8,516 nt of DNA, from positions 1 to 8,516 of the forward strand of contig CAMDRK010000100.1 of the NCBI GenBank assembly GCA_945906715.1, given 5' to 3'. The position numbers were made by a program, and so were the translations under genes. Numbering within the stretch: position 1 is the first letter of the stretch; each line of letters begins with the position of its first letter. This document shows, one piece after another, positions 5,866 to 8,516 of the stretch. Source of the DNA: Nitrospira lenta. Lineage in GTDB: Bacteria > Nitrospirota > Nitrospiria > Nitrospirales > Nitrospiraceae. A model generated the notes under the pieces. The model ran no database searches, had not been told where the DNA came from, and worked only from the letters and a program-made list of their open reading frames with translations.

Positions 5866-7686
5866 TTAGGCAAATAAGCTGAGCACACCGGTTCGTTTCT
5901 GCGAAGAAACCGGCGTCTCAGGCGAGTGCTCCTGCTGCCGAGCATCTCGCTGCTGGTGGGATGTGCCGCCATGGGCCTGCGATGGCCACTCCTGTCCTGA
6001 ATGGCTGGCTCGCTCCTGATTGACCTGAACTTGAAAACGCCCTAAGTCTAATCCGGCTGCCGACAACTGCGTGCTCAACTGCTCCTGCCGGCCCGTGAGT
6101 ATCTGACCGAGTTCGGCTCGGTCGGTCGACAGATGTGTATGGACCGTGTGCTCGGACATGACGAGGCGTACCCGCAGCTGGCCAAAGTCCGCCGGCTCCA
6201 AATCGAACTGAACCGCATGGGTCAGCGGAGTCGGTGCGGTCTCAGTATCCGGGCTGAGCGAATTCGTCTGAGACGTCGGAGGAACCGCCGGCGCGGAAGC
6301 GGACTTGATAGTCGACGCAGCGCCGCCTTGGCCCTGTTGATACGACAGATACTGAGGGCCTGAGTCGAGCGATTCGGTCGCCGGTTCCTGTGACCTACGC
6401 GATGAGATGTCCACCGATTGAAGGTCGACATGCGCCAGCCACTTCATCCCCTCTTCTTTCCTCTGGCCGTCCGATTCTGTGTTGAGACCCTGTCCTTCCA
6501 CCTTCGTATGGCCGGCCAGGGCTTCCGCTGTGTGGGAGTCAGATGATTCCAGCGTATTTTTTTGACGAAGCGACGGTTCGGCCTCGCTCAGGATCGGTTG
6601 CATCGGTGACCGCTCAGGCTGGGTCTCACTCCCGTCACCATTTCGGCGAGTCGGTTGAGCCGGCACCGGGACGGGCTGAACCGGAGCCTGTCCTTGTGCC
6701 GCGTCCTGCCCGGAGAGAACCGGAGCCTGTGGAATCTCTCTCTCCCACTGCCCCTTGATTGGAGCCCCCTGATTGAGAGCCATGCTCTCAGCCGTCGGAC
6801 TCTCCTCCACTGAGAGCGGCAGGCTTCTGTCGGATTGCACCGCACCCGGGATGTCCGTATCGGTTCGTCCCAGGCTGGGCTTTTCCTCAGCCGCCGGCGG
6901 AGCCACAATGGCAACCGTATTTCCCATGGTTGAGGCCCTCTGCTGTTCGACAACATCGCCCCCTCTATTCTCCGAAGGGACCGCGCTCGCGCCACCCTCA
7001 GCCGGTTGAATGGCCGGCTGGCTCATCGGCGATTCGGATACAACTACGCGCCCCCCGACCTCGCTCGTCACTATGTCTGAACCGGTCACATTCTGCGTGG
7101 AATCGGCCGTAGCGGCCGGCATGACCATCGGAGCTCCGGCGAGCGAGACCAGCAGGGGAGCAGCGCCTAACGTGGCCGGGGATGGATCGTCACCGCTCTC
7201 GGCCTGCAAGGAGTGAGACTCTGTGTCGGTACGGGAAGAGGGTTCGTCCAGCAGGGGCGTCGGAACATCGGACGCAGTTGTGGAGGGCTCGTCATCGGGC
7301 TCTGTGTGAGGCAAGCGAGACTCAGTCTCCGTGGCGCCCGCGGCCTTGTGCAACAGGGAACGGTGGACCGCCTGGGTCGTGCCGGGGGGCCGATTCTCAT
7401 GTTCTGCTTGAGCGGCAGGCCGCGTGGCCCTCCGGCTGCCCTCGGTCTTGGATGACAGGCCCCGGTGAACCGGCTGCGTCGTGCCGGAGGGCCGATTCTC
7501 GCGCTCTGCCTGAAAGGCGCGCGACCTTGCTTCCCTCCTGGCATCGATCCGCTGCGATGCGGCCTGCAGGACAGAGGAAAATCCGCTCTCCTGAGAGGGA
7601 GATCCAAGCGACGTTCCAGCGCCGAATGACAGCTCTCCACTCGCTGGCATTGCGCCGATCTGTGGACTGAGTTGATGAAGATCCAT
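5866..7686 (-). CDS. fliK: Flagellar hook-length control protein FliK
   Basis: This 606-residue protein is the secreted molecular ruler that measures hook length and triggers the switch of the flagellar export gate from rod/hook to filament substrates. The identifying part is the C-terminal hook-length control domain (Flg_hook type), residues about 493-557. It contains LEPADFGQLRVRLVMSEHTV and ends with LSAAGLDLGRFQVQVN. Residues 1-490 are Pro/Ser/Gln/Glu-rich, Cys-free and probably disordered, as expected for the ruler part. Residues 59 to about 180 carry degenerate 34-residue tandem repeats (listed separately). After the domain comes a Gln/His-rich tail of about 45 residues. At 606 residues it is clearly longer than the Salmonella protein (about 405). 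The ATG at 7686 has a moderate GAGGA upstream. A later start at Met13 cannot be excluded. flgD begins 23 nt after the stop, so the genes are probably co-transcribed. Confidence 0.93.
   Translation of the reverse strand: MDLHQLSPQIGAMPASGELSFGAGTSLGSPSQESGFSSVLQAASQRIDARREARSRAFQAERENRPSGTTQPVHRGLSSKTEGSRRATRPAAQAEHENRPPGTTQAVHRSLLHKAAGATETESRLPHTEPDDEPSTTASDVPTPLLDEPSSRTDTESHSLQAESGDDPSPATLGAAPLLVSLAGAPMVMPAATADSTQNVTGSDIVTSEVGGRVVVSESPMSQPAIQPAEGGASAVPSENRGGDVVEQQRASTMGNTVAIVAPPAAEEKPSLGRTDTDIPGAVQSDRSLPLSVEESPTAESMALNQGAPIKGQWEREIPQAPVLSGQDAAQGQAPVQPVPVPAQPTRRNGDGSETQPERSPMQPILSEAEPSLRQKNTLESSDSHTAEALAGHTKVEGQGLNTESDGQRKEEGMKWLAHVDLQSVDISSRRSQEPATESLDSGPQYLSYQQGQGGAASTIKSASAPAVPPTSQTNSLSPDTETAPTPLTHAVQFDLEPADFGQLRVRLVMSEHTVHTHLSTDRAELGQILTGRQEQLSTQLSAAGLDLGRFQVQVNQERASHSGQEWPSQAHGGTSHQQRDARQQEHSPETPVSSQKRTGVLSLFA
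7105..7512 (-). repeat. Tandem 102-bp (34-residue) repeats inside fliK
   Basis: Four units of exactly 34 residues can be laid out: residues 59-92, 93-126, 127-160 and 161-194. Units 1 and 2 are very alike (QAERENRPSGTTQPVHR against QAEHENRPPGTTQAVHR). Units 3 and 4 are degenerate but keep the opening x-x-E and the Pro at position 8 (HTEPDDEPSTTA and QAESGDDPSPAT). The DNA of units 1 and 2 is also closely similar, for example TCGTGCCGG followed by GGGCCGATTCTC in both on the plus strand. Similarity fades towards the C-terminus. Confidence 0.75.
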
Positions 7687-7886
7687 ATGTCCTCGTCGTT
7701 CTAGTGGGTCATGAATGCACGTCGTCGAACGTGAAGCAATTCAAGGCTCATGCCAGATAGAACGGCTCGACAGGCATCGAATGGCGGGGGCTTTCACGCT
7801 ATCGCTGAGAGACATCCAGGGTAGAGGAAAAAGATGCCGGTCGGTGGGGCAACAACTGCCGGGAGCAATCGGAAGAAACGAACGGG
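7687..7886. other. Non-coding gap between MotE-like gene and fliK
   Basis: This is 200 nt with no supported gene. On the minus strand I see a degenerate -24/-12 like element at 7740-7755 (listed separately) and a small dyad (CACGT at 7718-7722, ACGTG at 7729-7733). No U-tract terminator follows the MotE-like stop. The fliK ribosome site is a modest GAGGA a few bases before the ATG. Confidence 0.6.
7740..7755 (-). promoter_or_regulatory. Possible degenerate sigma-54 promoter for fliK
   Basis: The minus strand reads TGGCATGAGCCTTGAA. This fits TGGCAC-N5-TTGCW well at the -24 box and at the TTG of the -12 box, with the right 10-nt spacing after GG. However, the normally conserved C of the -12 GC is an A. 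The implied start near 7730 would leave a leader of about 44 nt before fliK. It may be a weak or decayed promoter, or chance. Confidence 0.3.
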
Positions 7887-8516
7887 TCAGGGGTTGGAGA
7901 GAAGCTGTTCGGTGAGCTTCGCCGCGCGATCGACCTTCACTTGCGCAAGGATCAATCCGGCAGTTTTACCTTTCACGAGCCGGAGAATCTCCAACGCTTT
8001 CCGATCCGGCATCCGCTCGATTCGTGCCGCCGCTTCCTCGGCAGGCATGCTTTCATACATCTTGGTCAGCTGTCCGTATTTTTGATTGTGCAACTCGACT
8101 GCCCGTTTCTTCTCTGCCGCGCTTTGCCCTCCAGAGCCTTTCTCCTGCTGTTCCTTGAGACGGAGACGCTCAGGGTCTGCCGCTTCGATTTTGCTCAATA
8201 TCTGCTCAAGTTCGGCTCTGAGAATCGTGAGCCGCTCCTCCGACGTCCGAACCGCCTTCTCACGCGCATCCAAGTCATCATGGCGCTGTTGCAGCAGAGC
8301 GACCACTTCCTCCGGCACTGTGAGCGCAGGGCCCTGGGGCGGCACCGGCTGCGCCGGCGACGACTCAAGCTCCACCACACTAGGCTTTTCCGTTGACAGG
8401 GACCGAGCTGGAGCGCGCTCAAGAGTGACGGCAACAGGAGGGGACGTCCGAGAACCGGGAATCGCCGTCGTCTGAGCAGAAGAATCGTGGTTGAGCTGGA
8501 CCATCGTCCAGCTCAA
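7887..8516 (-). CDS. MotE-like flagellar protein (coiled coil plus MgtE_N-like domain), 5' end outside window
   Basis: The frame is open to the window edge, so only the last 209 residues are seen and the true N-terminus may lie outside. Visible residues 1-67 are Pro/Ser/Thr-rich and look disordered. Residues about 68-145 are charged and heptad-like, consistent with a coiled coil. Residues about 146-205 (KYGQLTKMYESMPAEEAAAR, then RMPDRKALEILR) resemble the MgtE intracellular N domain shared with MotE proteins. In alphaproteobacteria MotE is a periplasmic chaperone of the stator protein MotC, with an N-terminal membrane or signal segment. No such segment is visible here, but it could lie upstream. 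MotE-like genes often sit between fliJ and fliK, and fliK is the next gene here, 200 nt downstream. A possible internal start is the ATG at 8504-8502. A motor or stator role is inferred from domain and context. An alternative is a generic FliJ/FliK-neighbour protein of unknown role. Confidence 0.8.
   Translation of the reverse strand: MSWTMVQLNHDSSAQTTAIPGSRTSPPVAVTLERAPARSLSTEKPSVVELESSPAQPVPPQGPALTVPEEVVALLQQRHDDLDAREKAVRTSEERLTILRAELEQILSKIEAADPERLRLKEQQEKGSGGQSAAEKKRAVELHNQKYGQLTKMYESMPAEEAAARIERMPDRKALEILRLVKGKTAGLILAQVKVDRAAKLTEQLLSNP
8491..8516. repeat. Perfect 11-bp inverted repeat with 4-nt loop at window edge
   Basis: Arms TTGAGCTGGAC (8491-8501) and GTCCAGCTCAA (8506-8516) are exact reverse complements around a 4-nt loop. 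On the coding strand the loop contains the in-frame ATG at 8504-8502. The repeat lies inside the MotE-like reading frame and may extend past the window end. Confidence 0.8.

Noticed and set aside
5085..5972. Minus-strand 295-residue open frame overlapping flgD
   Set aside because: It is an alternate frame over the well-identified FlgD, with no domain and no good ribosome site.
7834..7866. Possible terminator after the MotE-like gene (GC words before a short T-run on the minus strand)
   Set aside because: The repeated CCGGC words are direct, not inverted, and only a 4-bp stem can be drawn.

Overview
The window is a single stretch of a bacterial flagellar (chemotaxis/motility) gene cluster. 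Every convincing gene lies on the minus strand, so transcription runs from high to low coordinates. Gene order in the direction of transcription is: a MotE-like coiled-coil/MgtE_N-type protein (5' end cut by the window), fliK (hook-length control), flgD (hook cap), flgE (hook), fliL, fliM, fliN, fliO and fliP (3' end cut by the window). No plus-strand gene, tRNA, rRNA, CRISPR array or insertion sequence is supported. The long plus-strand reading frames are antisense shadows of these GC-rich genes.

The likely source is a Gram-negative-type bacterium with a late-flagellar cluster of the deep-branching kind. Fairly high GC, strong AGGAGG-type ribosome sites, a sigma-54 (RpoN) type promoter in front of fliL, and the order motE-fliK-flgD-flgE-fliL-fliM-fliN-fliO-fliP make me lean towards Nitrospirota (Nitrospira-like). 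This is inference from synteny and style, not a database match.

Layout. Positions 8516-7887 hold the MotE-like gene. A 200-nt gap then leads to fliK (7686-5866). fliK, flgD (5842-5177) and flgE (5118-3373) are closely spaced (23 and 58 nt). A 305-nt non-coding gap follows flgE. It holds a hairpin cluster just after the flgE stop, a short dyad, and a good -24/-12 promoter that restarts transcription for fliL (3067-2492). fliM (2471-1497) and fliN (1467-1111) follow with short gaps. Between fliN and fliO lies a 90-bp imperfect inverted repeat built from GACCAGACAGACC-like units that starts right at the fliN stop codon. fliO (994-590) overlaps fliP (603 to the window edge) by 14 nt.

The genes make one assembly line. 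FliO and FliP belong to the flagellar type III export gate. FlgD caps and FlgE builds the hook. FliK measures the hook and switches export specificity. FliL surrounds the stator. FliM and FliN form the switch/C-ring. The MotE-like protein is probably a stator or motor accessory.

I see no wholly new system. The points most worth a second look are the fliN-fliO inverted repeat, a tandem 34-residue repeat array in FliK, a roughly 145-residue insertion in FlgE, the sigma-54 promoter that splits the cluster, and a perfect 11-bp hairpin at the window edge with an in-frame ATG in its loop.
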